33,594 bases of DNA from Scytonema sp. UIC 10036 (GCF_009725235.1 NZ_WJFC01000141.1:1-33594); one strand, 5' to 3'; positions 23,858 through 32,440 are shown, counted from the stretch's first letter. Program-made: numbers and translations. The notes: a model not told the origin generated them from the letters alone.

Positions 23858-23962
23858 CTCGTTCCCAGGCTCCGCCTGGGAATGCCATACTCGAGGCTCC
23901 GCCTCCTGTATGGCGAGGCAGAGCCTCGCAGACTGCATTCCCAGGTTCTACCTGGGAACGAG
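23858..23962. repeat. Dispersed palindromic repeat, copy 2 (105-bp inverted repeat)
   Basis: It opens with CTCGTTCCCAGG (23858-23869) and closes with the exact reverse complement (23951-23962). Internally it has GGCTCCGCC and a GAGGC...GCCTC arm, so it can fold as one long cruciform or as nested hairpins. It lies 12 bases after the kinase stop codon. The same family occurs at 9295 and 31019. Confidence 0.85.
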
Positions 23963-24043
23963 AGAGAAAAAATTGTTTCACCCCCTCAAAATTAATGCGG
24001 CAGAGTACTACGTATATTTCAAAAATTAAATAGAACTCCTATA

Positions 24044-24082
24044 TATTAAAAAAATCAGGGGAATTCTAAGATTCCCCTGATT
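24044..24082 (-). terminator. Intrinsic terminator downstream of ftsH
   Basis: Perfect 12-bp stem AATCAGGGGAAT / ATTCCCCTGATT (24053-24064 and 24071-24082) with a 6-base loop. On the minus strand it is followed by a run of seven T (24048-24054), the order expected for termination of the ftsH transcript. 24083-24199 holds AAGGATGAAA and ACTTCATACTTTAT-type short repeats and no gene. Confidence 0.8.
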
Positions 24083-24199
24083 CTCATTGATTTTTCATCA
24101 ATAAAAAATTCAGCAACTAAAAAGGATGAAAGATAAAGGATGAAAAATAAGTTAAGAGATATGACTTACTTCATACTTTATACTTCATACTTCAGTTAA

Positions 24200-26044
24200 C
24201 TATGCAAAAGTTGCAGTTTTAACGTCATTGCTAGCAAGTAATTCTTGCAACTCTTCAGCATCTACAGTTTCTTTCTCAACTAGCATTTCTGCAAGTTTGT
24301 CAAGAATGTGGCGGTTATTTTCCAACACTTCTTTAGCGCGTCGTTTAGCTGCTCCTACTAGCAAGCCAACTTCTTCATCAATGGCTGCTGCGGTTTCTTC
24401 AGAAAAGTCCCGTTCTGACATAATGTCCCGACCGAGGAACATATTGCCTTGCTGGCGTCCGAGGGCAACCGGTCCCAGGCGATCGCTCATACCAAAGCGT
24501 GTTACCATTTGACGGGCAACCCGTGTCACTTGTTGCAGGTCGTTAGAAGCACCAGTGGTGACTTCGTCTTCACCAAAGATTAATTCTTCAGCAATGCGAC
24601 CACCCAAAGCAACTGCCATCTGATTTTCCAGATAAGCACGGCTGTACAAACCAGTGTCCATCCGGTCTTCACTGGGGGTGAACCAAGTTAAACCACCTGC
24701 ACGTCCGCGAGGAATAATGCTAATTTTCTGCACTGGGTCATAATCTGGCATCAAAGCACCAACTAGAGCGTGCCCTGCTTCGTGATATGCAACCAATGTT
24801 TTGCGCTTTTCGCTCATGACGCGGTCTTTCTTCTCCGGACCAGCTAATACGCGATCGATTGCATCGTTAATTTCATCCATCGAAATTTCAGTTAAATTTC
24901 GACGTGCTGCTAGAATTGCAGCTTCATTCAGCAGGTTGGAAAGGTCTGCACCAGTAAATCCAGGGGTACGACGGGCAATTCTTTCCAAGTCCACATCTTT
25001 TGACAGAGTTTTGCCACGGGCGTGAACTTTAAGAATTTCAACTCGTCCGGCGTAGTCTGGGCGATCGACGACCACTTGACGGTCAAAACGACCGGGACGC
25101 AGTAATGCAGCATCCAATACATCGGGACGGTTGGTAGCAGCAATAATGATAATACCAGTGTTGCCTTCAAATCCGTCCATTTCGGTCAGTAACTGGTTGA
25201 GAGTTTGTTCCCGCTCATCGTTACCACCGCCTAAACCTGCACCTCGCTGACGACCTACGGCGTCAATTTCATCGATGAAGACGATACAAGGAGCATTAGC
25301 TTTTGCTTGCTCAAATAAGTCGCGAACTCGAGACGCACCAACGCCCACGAACATTTCGACGAACTCAGAACCAGAGATGGAGAAGAAGGGGACACCAGCT
25401 TCACCTGCTACAGCACGCGCTAGCAAAGTTTTACCAGTTCCAGGAGGACCAACTAGCAACACGCCTTTAGGAATTTTGGCTCCAACAGCAGTGAAGCGAT
25501 CGGCATTTTTCAAAAAGTCTACAACTTCGTTTAGTTCGAGCTTTGCCTGGTCGATACCAGCAACATCATTAAATGTCACTTGGGTTTGTGGTTCCATTTG
25601 CACTCTAGCTCTGGACTTACCAAAGTTCATAGCTTGGCTACCCGGTCCATTCTGAGCGCGACGCAACAAGAAAAATAAACCTACCAAAAGCAATACAGGG
25701 AAAAATAAGCTGCTTAGTGCCTTAAACCAAAATCCTTCATCGGTTTGAGGCAAAACAGTGATATCTACTTTGTATTGAGTAAGAGTGTTGATGAGATCGG
25801 GGTCGTTAACTAAGGTTACTAGCTTCTTGTTTGTGTCATTTTTGGTCATGACAAGAGCTGTAGACCGATCTGCGCTCAAACTAACTTTTTCTACATTGCC
25901 ATTTTGAACTTCTTGAATAAACTGGCTGTACCGCCACGTTTCTCTGCTTTGTGGTTGTTTATCAAAAAATGCTGTCCCAAGGGCTATGACAACAATAAAT
26001 AGCAGTGCGTACAGCCCCGCATTTCTCCATCGTTTATTATTCAC
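24200..26044 (-). CDS. ftsH: ATP-dependent zinc metalloprotease FtsH (FtsH1/FtsH3 type)
   Basis: Membrane-anchored AAA+ protease that degrades misfolded membrane and soluble proteins. It is 614 residues, normal for the family. Two membrane helices (about 11-27 and 110-128) flank the periplasmic or lumenal segment. AAA+ motifs: Walker A G-P-P-G-T-G-K-T (199-206), Walker B F-I-D-E-I-D (256-261), pore motif M-F-V-G-V-G (231-236), second region of homology A-T-N-R-P...R-P-G-R-F-D. The zinc site is H-E-A-G-H (421-425), with the third ligand Asp in G-A-S-N-D. The N-terminus ([12 protein letters not shown]) matches what I recall of cyanobacterial FtsH3/FtsH1 rather than FtsH2. The start is GTG with AGGAGG ten bases upstream. 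A five-codon reading frame (ATG at 26054) overlaps that start. A terminator follows the gene. Confidence 0.97.
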   Translation of the reverse strand: MNNKRWRNAGLYALLFIVVIALGTAFFDKQPQSRETWRYSQFIQEVQNGNVEKVSLSADRSTALVMTKNDTNKKLVTLVNDPDLINTLTQYKVDITVLPQTDEGFWFKALSSLFFPVLLLVGLFFLLRRAQNGPGSQAMNFGKSRARVQMEPQTQVTFNDVAGIDQAKLELNEVVDFLKNADRFTAVGAKIPKGVLLVGPPGTGKTLLARAVAGEAGVPFFSISGSEFVEMFVGVGASRVRDLFEQAKANAPCIVFIDEIDAVGRQRGAGLGGGNDEREQTLNQLLTEMDGFEGNTGIIIIAATNRPDVLDAALLRPGRFDRQVVVDRPDYAGRVEILKVHARGKTLSKDVDLERIARRTPGFTGADLSNLLNEAAILAARRNLTEISMDEINDAIDRVLAGPEKKDRVMSEKRKTLVAYHEAGHALVGALMPDYDPVQKISIIPRGRAGGLTWFTPSEDRMDTGLYSRAYLENQMAVALGGRIAEELIFGEDEVTTGASNDLQQVTRVARQMVTRFGMSDRLGPVALGRQQGNMFLGRDIMSERDFSEETAAAIDEEVGLLVGAAKRRAKEVLENNRHILDKLAEMLVEKETVDAEELQELLASNDVKTATFA

Positions 26045-26174
26045 CGAGGCTCATCCTCCTAATTGTCCTGTGCGATAAGCGAAACTTTACGGCTGAAGCC
26101 GTATCGCTCGTTGCGTCTCTGTAAAGAGATGGCATTTTTAAGAAATATATTAACTTATCTTAAGTTATACCAAA

Positions 26175-26981
26175 TTATGCTCCTATAGTGCTAACAAAAA
26201 ACATCCGTAGTTGTTGAAAACATGGATGGTGCGGATTATATTCTAGCTTTCCTACAGGCGAGCTAACGGTATGTATGGGGACGGTTTCCACTACACTATT
26301 ACTGTAGGCAAGCGCCTCAAATTCCCTGACTAGGTTCTTTGTCCAAGGTTCCTCTCTCACAACCTGCCCCTCTTGGCGAAGCCATTTGACCAATTCTCCT
26401 CTCATAATTCCCGGTAAAATTTCCCCAGTTGCAGGTGGTGTCCACCAACTTCCATCTAACCAACCCCAGAGATTTCCCGTACTCGTTTCCAACCAATTGC
26501 CATGGACATCCACTAATATCGCTTCTTGTGCATTTAACTGTTGAGCAATGGATTTTGCCAACCACGCCCCTAAATAATTCCCGTTTTTGCGATCGGGAAG
26601 ACAACGAGAAAATTCTGGTTTCGAGAGGACTGCTATTATACCATGGCTTTGTTTGTCCATCAATCCTTCTGGTAGAGTTCTACCAATTATCCATTCTCTC
26701 CCATCAGGAAAGACAGTGATTCTCAAAACGGGAAAATGGGCGGCGATCGCTTCAGCACCTTGACGCAATCTCTCTTCACTTGGCAGTTGCCAACCAAAAG
26801 ATTCCAGACTGGATTTTAAGCGATCGCAATGTGCTTGCCAGTGAGTTAACCTACTGTCAAGGGAGCGATCGTAAACTCGCAATGTCGTAAAAACCGTTGC
26901 TCCATAGAGTAACCCCGGATCGTCTATTGCTAACTCTATAGTTTGAGACCTAATTAATTGACCATTATACCAATAGATAAT
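26175..26981 (-). CDS. Class IV aminotransferase (PLP fold IV), probable non-ATG start
   Basis: PLP enzyme of the branched-chain aminotransferase / aminodeoxychorismate lyase family, about 268 residues. The PLP lysine is in R-K-N-G-N-Y-L-G; family motifs L-E-T-S-T-G-N-L and I-L-P-G-I-M-R follow, and E-A-L-A-Y-S-N-S resembles the usual E-x-F-x-T/S-N-S. The frame from the TTG at 26882 misses the conserved N-terminus, but the same frame continues upstream without a stop and encodes W-Y-N-G-Q-L-I-R and A-I-D-D-P-G-L-L-Y-G-A-T-V-F-T-T-L-R-V-Y, clearly part of the protein. No ATG, GTG or TTG precedes that segment. ATT at 26981, with AGAGG five bases before it, is the best candidate, or the start codon was lost. 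The exact substrate cannot be told; pabC-type lyase is plausible. Confidence 0.8.
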   Translation of the reverse strand: MIYWYNGQLIRSQTIELAIDDPGLLYGATVFTTLRVYDRSLDSRLTHWQAHCDRLKSSLESFGWQLPSEERLRQGAEAIAAHFPVLRITVFPDGREWIIGRTLPEGLMDKQSHGIIAVLSKPEFSRCLPDRKNGNYLGAWLAKSIAQQLNAQEAILVDVHGNWLETSTGNLWGWLDGSWWTPPATGEILPGIMRGELVKWLRQEGQVVREEPWTKNLVREFEALAYSNSVVETVPIHTVSSPVGKLEYNPHHPCFQQLRMFFVSTIGA

Positions 26982-26989
26982 TGTACCTC

Positions 26990-27402
26990 TGTTAGTTGTT
27001 GGTTGTTGGTTGTTAGTTGTTGGTTGTTGGTTGTTAGTGGTTAGTGGTTAGTTGTTGGTTGTTGGTTGTTGGTTGTTAGTTGTTAGTTGTTGGTTGTTGG
27101 TTGTTGGTTGTTGGTTGTTGGTTGTTGGTTGTTAGTTGTTGGTTGTTGGTTGTTGGTTGTAGTTGTTAGTTGTTGGTTGTTGGTTGTTAGTAGTAAAATC
27201 CCAAATTTTGAAATACCACTAACCACTAACCACTAACCACTAACCACTAACCACTAACCACTAACCACTAACCACTAACCACTAAACACTAACCACTAAC
27301 CACTAACCACTAACCACTAACAACTAACCACTAACCACTAACCACTAACCACTAACCACTAACCACTAACCACTAACCACTAACCACTAACCACTAACCA
27401 CA
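26990..27402. repeat. Large two-part heptamer tract: (GGTTGTT)n then (CCACTAA)n
   Basis: 26990-27190 consists of GGTTGTT/TTAGTTG units. After a 28-bp unique spacer (about 27192-27219, with CCCAAATTTTG), 27220-27402 consists of CCACTAA units, about 25 copies with few errors. The right half is close to the reverse complement of the TTAGTGG variants in the left half, so the tract could form a very large imperfect hairpin. It separates the class IV aminotransferase from the TPR-like gene and runs up to the stop codon of the latter. There is no gene inside. Confidence 0.9.
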
Positions 27403-28191
27403 TTAATCTTTTTTAGAAAGTTTAATTTTGTGAGTACCGTCAGGACTGTTAATAACGTCACCACCTAAAGCTTTAATTTCACGAATAGCTCGCTGACGAG
27501 TTTTTTCATCAAGTTGATTGTTTAATACCATAGCCCAAGTTGCTATCCTCGCATATGTACTATTGGGATTGCGACTTAAAAACTCTGCAGTCTTTTCTGA
27601 GATTGCTCTAGCTTGTTGGCTTTCTTCATCGGAATGATAGCTCGCCCAGTCTGCTGATTTTTCAAATGATTGCCGTGCTTTTAAGGATTGCCCTAAAAAT
27701 AACAACTCATCAATACCTTTATACCGCCAAACATAATAAGATTTTGTGGGAGCAAAAGGAGATAGAGATTTTAACCCTTTCTCCATCAACTTAATAGAAA
27801 ATTCGGGCATAGCAGCATACATAGAAGTACTGGTAGAAAGACCCAGATAAGCAGTTATAAATCGAGGATCGCGTGCTAAAATAATTTCAAAGTATTCTGG
27901 ACTTAAATTATAACCTGTCTTTGAACGAACTTCATCGTCTCCAAAATATTGGAGAAACCAGAGATAGGCAAGGTTGGCTATAACATTATCATAGCCAAAA
28001 CTGGGTATTTTCTTAATTACATTTAGACGGGTTCTTTCTAAATCAATTTCTCTCTGTAAAGTTTTTACTGGCACCGTTTTGCTGCTATGGAGTAATTTTT
28101 GCATGCGTGGCATTTGGAGCGAACTCACTCCTAACAAGCATAAACAAGTGGCAAATGATAGAATTAGATTTCGACCAGGTAGAGGAAACAT
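27403..28191 (-). CDS. Exported TPR-like protein of unknown function
   Basis: 262 residues. The N-terminus is a signal or anchor segment (N-L-I-L-S-F-A-T-C-L-C-L-L-G-V-S-S-L). The mature part is helical with TPR-like pairs: N-L-A-Y-L-W-F-L-Q-Y-F-G-D, P-E-Y-F-E-I-I-L-A-R-D-P-R-F-I-T-A-Y-L, and A-R-Q-S-F-E-K-S-A-D-W-A near residue 175. From memory, similar proteins are encoded in many cyanobacteria without a known role. The stop codon abuts the heptamer tract, but unlike its neighbours the C-terminus (H-K-I-K-L-S-K-K-D) does not look repeat-derived. 28192-28257 upstream has no obvious promoter motif. Confidence 0.7.
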   Translation of the reverse strand: MFPLPGRNLILSFATCLCLLGVSSLQMPRMQKLLHSSKTVPVKTLQREIDLERTRLNVIKKIPSFGYDNVIANLAYLWFLQYFGDDEVRSKTGYNLSPEYFEIILARDPRFITAYLGLSTSTSMYAAMPEFSIKLMEKGLKSLSPFAPTKSYYVWRYKGIDELLFLGQSLKARQSFEKSADWASYHSDEESQQARAISEKTAEFLSRNPNSTYARIATWAMVLNNQLDEKTRQRAIREIKALGGDVINSPDGTHKIKLSKKD

Positions 28192-28257
28192 TTTAGTTAA
28201 CTGACAATAAAGGGTGACACTATAGGTAAATAGTTCCCCTAAATCCTCCTAAAATAA

Positions 28258-28312
28258 CAGTGACTGGTCACTGGTCACTGATTACTGGTAACTGGTCACT
28301 GTTTACTGTAGC
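28258..28312. repeat. Heptamer repeat (GGTCACT)n
   Basis: Six or so units of GGTCACT/GGTAACT. They run into the 3' end of the DUF2252 fragment and encode its last residues (N-S-D-Q-L-P-V-I-S-D-Q). Confidence 0.75.
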
Positions 28313-28678
28313 GACAAATGCTTGATAATCGCGCTCGACTTGATTGGCATAGGTAGTGGCAAAATTTGCGATCGCTTCATCAAAAGTATCATTTTTGCCG
28401 AGATAGCTACTTATCATTATTGAGTCTCCAGAGCGAGCATGAGCGCGAGCAAGCGCCCACCCGCATAATGTTGCGTAGCCGATTAACTCAGAGCTAGATA
28501 AATCTTCGATGTCTACAGTGGTTTTCATATCCCGCAATTGACGAACGTAAAAATCGTGACCCCGCTCGCTACGCGTCCATCCTAGGAAAATATCACTAGC
28601 CGCTTGCATCAAGTGCTGACCTGCAACAATGCGCTGACCGTGATTTTTGTAGTTGCTTTTGCCTGCATAATTCTCCAA
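28268..28678 (-). pseudogene. DUF2252 protein, C-terminal fragment
   Basis: 136 codons matching the end of DUF2252 proteins: Y-A-G-K-S-N-Y-K-N-H-G-Q-R-I-V-A-G-Q, L-M-Q-A-A-S-D-I-F-L-G-W, F-Y-V-R-Q-L-R-D-M-K, and W-A-L-A-R-A-H-A-R-S-G-D. DUF2252 is a kinase-like fold family of unknown function. The fragment opens with a TTG and has no native start. Its upstream end (28678/28679) abuts a TnpB remnant on the other strand, and the N-terminal part of the same gene resumes at 29225-29542. About 200 middle codons are missing, so this is a broken gene, not a small protein. The C-terminus runs into a heptamer repeat. Confidence 0.8.
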
Positions 28679-29120
28679 AGGTTGGCAGAAACGCTATGGT
28701 AAGGCTATTTCTGCCAAATCTCCAGGTTTCGTATTAGCAGAACTCATTCGCAAAGCCGAAAATGCTGGCGGAAGTGTTCATAGGTTTTCTACTCAGAAAA
28801 CTGCACTATCTCAAACTCATTTGGATGGTAGTCGTGTTAAAAAATCTCTGTCCCAACGAGTTCATTACGATGCAACAGGTATTAAAATGCATCGGGATTT
28901 AATGAGTGCGTATTTGAGTAGATATGTTAATCAAGACGATAGACTGTCATTGCAAGATGCCCGTTCAGGGTATCGTGGGGCGGAGCCGCTCCTAACAGAG
29001 GCTTGGCAGGAGTCTTTAAACCGCGAACGAGTAGGCGAGCAGCGCGTTGCGGGGGTTCCCCCCGTTGTAGCGACTGCTCGAGTCCAAAAGTGGGTTGATT
29101 GCCCCAGAGCAGTTATCTGA
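28679..29120 (+). pseudogene. TnpB/OrfB remnant, C-terminal third
   Basis: One frame reads W-Q-K-R-Y-G-K-A-I-S-A-K-S-P-G-F, R-K-A-E-N-A-G-G-S-V-H-R-F-S-T-Q-K-T-A-L-S-Q-T, K-K-S-L-S-Q-R-V-H-Y and M-H-R-D-L-M-S-A-Y-L-S-R-Y-V-N, the C-terminal pattern of cyanobacterial OrfB transposases. The RuvC-I and RuvC-II parts are gone. The zinc-ribbon cysteines are replaced (T-H-L-D-G, Y-D-A-T-G), and a palindromic repeat (29036-29080) lies in the tail. There is no start codon. It is inserted in opposite orientation within the DUF2252 gene. 29121-29224 probably holds the old right end of the element, with a GCGCAGCTTTAGCTCGC hairpin. Confidence 0.7.
29036..29080. repeat. Palindromic module CGAGCAG...CTGCTCG
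   Basis: Seven-base arms (29036-29042 and 29074-29080) enclose a second hairpin, GGGGG-TT-CCCCC. The core GGGGTTCCCCCCGTTG also occurs in the MITE-like element around 9516-9531. It lies within the coding tail of the TnpB remnant. Confidence 0.55.
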
Positions 29121-29224
29121 CAAGTTGAGAAAGGTTGACCAGATAGCTGATTGCTTACAATCCGAGCGAAAAGTTAACCCCAATTCTCAGCCAGAATCCG
29201 CGCAGCTTTAGCTCGCGGAGTGGC

Positions 29225-29542
29225 TCAAGCCTGGACGTAAATCCCTGTTGTAGGAGTTGCAGCCAGATCGGATGCCATAACGATCGCAGATCCGCGAAGA
29301 AAAGCAAAGGGTGATTTGGACATCCGGTAATACCGGATTGGTATTAGATTGGGCAATCTTCCCTTACTGGAGATTTTTAGTAGAGCGATAGGGTCAGGGC
29401 GATTTGTCGGGACTTTCCATTCGCTATGGGAAGAACGGGGGACGCGATCGCGCAATGCTTTGCCTGCTGCTTGTCGTTCGGTGGGAGAGATGTAGTTAGG
29501 GGTGGGATTGGCGATGGTAGAGGCTGGCTCCTGATGTACCAT
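29225..29542 (-). pseudogene. DUF2252 protein, N-terminal fragment
   Basis: 105 codons from an ATG at 29542 with the DUF2252 N-terminal pattern: E-R-Q-A-A-G-K-A-L-R-D-R-V-P-R, R-P-D-P-I-A-L-L, L-I-P-I-R-Y-Y-R-M-S-K-S-P-F-A-F-L-R-G-S-A and M-A-S-D-L-A...T-G-I-Y-V-Q-A. The next expected residues (C-G-D-x-H-x-x-N-F-G) are missing: the frame hits TGA at the junction with the insertion-sequence remnant. With 28268-28678 this is one DUF2252 gene, split and internally deleted. 29543-29685 upstream contains no supported gene. Confidence 0.8.
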
Positions 29543-29685
29543 TATTTTGTATTCCTAAGTGATGGTATTGTTTTTAATTTGCTGCCAGTTTTGATCGTAA
29601 TGCAGGACGATTGCAGCTTTACCACAGCATTGACAAACTTCCAATACGATGTCAATAATTCGTAAATTGATATCTCTGTTGGTTT

Positions 29686-30984
29686 ATGAATTCTGCAAAA
29701 AGGTTTTTTTCCTATTCCTTGCTATGTTTGTTACTATTTAATAATATTTTAACTTTTCATCAAAAGGTACTTGGTTCTCAATCTACTGCGGATGAAGCCA
29801 ATTTACAAAAAAGCTTGTTCGAGGAACAAAACCGTATTGCCCAAGGTCAAAAGAAAATATGCCTTCGTAGTTTCTGCATTGATAAAAGTTCGTTCACAGA
29901 AACTTTTATAGCAAAACAAATACGAGAGCTTGCTGAAAAAAATGCTGCTGTTACCGCAAGTAGCAACAACCTTTATCCTTTGGTATCCTCCCTACCAGGT
30001 GGTTCATTTCGTCCCAACATCCTCGATCTAGAGGGTGCTTCTCCCAAGCAAATTTTGCCTGCGGGTGATTATGTGATTCCAGTAAAAGTTTACTCTTTGC
30101 AAAGAGTTGCAAGCAGCCCTAACGGACATCGTTATTTATTGGGAAGATACGGTGGTAGCCGGAAAGAAGTTCTTGCCGCTTTAAACCGTTCTGCAGCTAG
30201 TTCTGATGTTTCTCAGAGGGACTTACAAAACCTTTCTTGGGCGGTACAAGCTGGAGCATCATATAAAGAGATGCCTGCTGAAATGCAAGCTTTGGTAGAT
30301 AGATTGATTCCTCAATATCGTTCTGCTTTAAAGCCCGGTTGGTGGGAAGAGATCGAACAGCTATGGAATCAGAGCTATCAAGCATTGCGCTTGCATTCGT
30401 TGCAAGAGTTTTTAACAAGAAACCTTGGGGATACAGGGCGTAGCTTATTTGCTATGAAACAGGTACGCGATCGTCTTGTAGCAAAGGGAGAGAATTGGCG
30501 CAATCTAGCCGATCTTTTTTTGATTAATGATGGAACAGCAGGAGCGGGAAATGTTTTAGCCACTCCATGGAGCCAGATTGCTGAGGGAGTTTATGCCCGT
30601 TTTGTCACAGAAGGCAATGCGAATGACACTGGTTTGCTACAGTTGCGTATTATGGGCGGAAAAGTTGCCCAGAAAGGGATGACTAATGGAAATAAAGGGA
30701 TACCACTGCTACCAATTGTTGCCCGTGCTATGACAGTTTATGAACTCTATAAGATAATTACGGAATTGGTTGCATTGCCTGAAGGAAAGAAAAATATTCA
30801 GCCGTTAACGATGTCGCCGGATTTATTTTCAGTGACAAAAGATATTGTAGAGATTGGGATAAAATTTTGCGAGCGTAGAAGCGCACCGAGAGGAAGATTA
30901 TTAAAGGCAATGAATATTTTATGTAGTGTTGCGGGGGAAACGCCTCGTATTACAAAATTGAAAGTCTTTGACTTTCATCATTAA
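29686..30984 (+). CDS. Exported protein of unknown family
   Basis: 432 residues and not recognised. The N-terminus has a signal-like segment (F-S-Y-S-L-L-C-L-L-L-F-N-N-I-L-T-F), with possible cleavage after residue 31. Two cysteines lie close together (I-C-L-R-S-F-C-I-D, about residues 58-64) and two near the C-terminus (F-C-E-R-R and I-L-C-S-V), so disulfides are possible after export. The central part (about 120-230) is well ordered: L-P-A-G-D-Y-V-I-P-V-K-V-Y-S-L-Q-R-V, G-H-R-Y-L-L-G-R-Y-G-G-S-R-K, then L-S-W-A-V-Q-A-G and L-I-P-Q-Y-R-S-A-L. The rest is mixed helix. It stands alone on the plus strand between the broken DUF2252 gene and the TPR gene, without partners that suggest a job. Confidence 0.7.
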   Translation: MNSAKRFFSYSLLCLLLFNNILTFHQKVLGSQSTADEANLQKSLFEEQNRIAQGQKKICLRSFCIDKSSFTETFIAKQIRELAEKNAAVTASSNNLYPLVSSLPGGSFRPNILDLEGASPKQILPAGDYVIPVKVYSLQRVASSPNGHRYLLGRYGGSRKEVLAALNRSAASSDVSQRDLQNLSWAVQAGASYKEMPAEMQALVDRLIPQYRSALKPGWWEEIEQLWNQSYQALRLHSLQEFLTRNLGDTGRSLFAMKQVRDRLVAKGENWRNLADLFLINDGTAGAGNVLATPWSQIAEGVYARFVTEGNANDTGLLQLRIMGGKVAQKGMTNGNKGIPLLPIVARAMTVYELYKIITELVALPEGKKNIQPLTMSPDLFSVTKDIVEIGIKFCERRSAPRGRLLKAMNILCSVAGETPRITKLKVFDFHH

Positions 30985-31018
30985 GTTTCGGAGGGTGGGG
31001 GGTGCCCACCACCATCAC

Positions 31019-31095
31019 CTCGTTCCTGGGCTGCTGCCTGGGAATGCCTTCTTTAGAGGCTCCGCCTCCTGTACCGCTCTGCCACGCGAGGTATG
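31019..31095. repeat. Dispersed palindromic repeat, copy 3
   Basis: CTCGTTCCTGGGCTGCTGCCTGGGAATGCC followed by GAGGCTCCGCCTCCTGTA; it resembles the copies at 9295 and 23858 but with more changes in the first hairpin. It is also preceded by GGTGGGGGGTGCCCACCACC (about 30995-31014), a small hairpin. It fills the convergent gap 30985-31168, which has no gene. Confidence 0.65.
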
Positions 31096-31168
31096 CGTTT
31101 TAAATACTCCAAATCTCAAATATGGCTTCAATTTACCCGAACCAATTCCCAGTTTTCCTTTGCCACTT

Positions 31169-32440
31169 TTATCTATCCCAATCGCGTTCTAAGTCATGAA
31201 TTACTTTTTCGATATACCAGTCCTCTGGCATGCCAGGATAGTTGTACTTCGCCTGGTCAATCAGTCGTTCGGCGATTTCCCAATGTCCCCCAACGAGTCT
31301 TAACAAGCGCTGGCGCAGCAATTTGTTCGTTGTTTTTTTAGGTTCGGAGGTAGATGAATGAATTTTTTTTAGGCTATCTAAGACTTGTTGGTAATTTGCC
31401 CAATCTTCTTTTTCACAAAACATACTTGCCGCAAGTTGGTAATCTTCAATAGCGCGATGCATCTCTTCTATACAAGTATAGGCAATACCACGATTGTAAT
31501 AAGCTGTTGCATCATCGGGATTAATTTCTAATGCTTGGGTATAATCTTTGATTGCACCCAGGTGGTTACCCATTTGCCGATAGACATTCCCTCTGGCAAC
31601 ATAAAGCATTGCATCTTGAGGCTGTATTTGGAGTGCTTGATTAAAATCTGCGATCGCTCCAGTATGGTCTCCTAAATGAAATCGTGCTTTTCCTCGGTTT
31701 CGATAGACAATTGCGTCTTGCAAATTCAATTGCAATGCTTGGTTAAAGTCGGAGATCGCATCTTGGTAGTTACCTTGTTTGCAACGGACTACCCCTCGAC
31801 AGCAGTATGCTTTTGCATCCTGTGGATCGACTCGCAATACCCAGTTCAAATCCTCCATGGCTTCTCGGGTATCGCCCTTTTCTGCCTTTTCTAGTAACTG
31901 CGCGAAATATTCTTTTTCGGAATTTAAAGGTGCAATTGTGCTACTTGGTTGGTTCACTGCAACTGGGTTTTCTTTTGGTTGTAACTGTTTAATCTTTTCC
32001 AGACATTGGCGACAGTTCTCTGTGTCTTTTTGCTCTAGATACAATTGGGCTGCTTTTTTAAAGTTAGCGATCGCATCTTGAATATACCCCTGTTTGCGGC
32101 GCACCGTTCCTCGCAAATGATAAGCTGCAGCATAATTAATATTGTGACGAATAGCTTGCTCTACATCCGCAAGCGACCCTGGGAGATTTTTTAACGACAT
32201 TCGTGCTAGGGCGCGGCAATAATATGCTTCCACACTTTGGGGATTAAGCGCGATCGCTTCTGTCAAGTCAGAAACAGCCTTATGTATTTCTCCCAAATCA
32301 TAGTACGCTAAACCTCGTCGATAATATGCTTCAGCAAAGTAGGGTGCTAGCTGTAAAGCACGGGTAAATTCCTCAATAGCCCCAGCATAATCTTTTTGCT
32401 TGGCTTTTTCTATTCCCTTATTATAAGATTCATTACTCAT
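31169..32440 (-). CDS. Tetratricopeptide repeat protein
   Basis: 423 residues with at least seven TPR units. Clear examples are Y-N-K-G-I-E-K-A-K-Q-K-D-Y-A-G-A, A-Y-Y-R-R-G-L-A-Y-Y-D-L-G, A-Y-C-C-R-G-V-V-R-C-K-Q-G-N-Y, V-Y-R-N-R-G-K-A-R-F-H-L-G-D and A-Y-Y-N-R-G-I-A-Y. Two blocks (about 1-150 and 190-345) are separated by a Pro/Ser-rich linker (P-V-A-V-N-Q-P-S-S-T-I-A-P). The last 70 residues are a charged non-TPR tail (R-L-V-G-G-H-W-E-I-A-E-R-L-I). There is no signal peptide, so it is probably a cytosolic scaffold. It converges on the unknown exported protein and diverges from sfsA. Confidence 0.9.
   Translation of the reverse strand: MSNESYNKGIEKAKQKDYAGAIEEFTRALQLAPYFAEAYYRRGLAYYDLGEIHKAVSDLTEAIALNPQSVEAYYCRALARMSLKNLPGSLADVEQAIRHNINYAAAYHLRGTVRRKQGYIQDAIANFKKAAQLYLEQKDTENCRQCLEKIKQLQPKENPVAVNQPSSTIAPLNSEKEYFAQLLEKAEKGDTREAMEDLNWVLRVDPQDAKAYCCRGVVRCKQGNYQDAISDFNQALQLNLQDAIVYRNRGKARFHLGDHTGAIADFNQALQIQPQDAMLYVARGNVYRQMGNHLGAIKDYTQALEINPDDATAYYNRGIAYTCIEEMHRAIEDYQLAASMFCEKEDWANYQQVLDSLKKIHSSTSEPKKTTNKLLRQRLLRLVGGHWEIAERLIDQAKYNYPGMPEDWYIEKVIHDLERDWDR

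Noticed and set aside
26990..27402. CRISPR array
   Set aside because: The repeats are contiguous 7-bp units with no 30-40 bp unique spacers and no cas genes nearby.
29426..29665. 79-codon plus-strand frame
   Set aside because: Antisense to the DUF2252 N-terminal fragment; no recognisable features.
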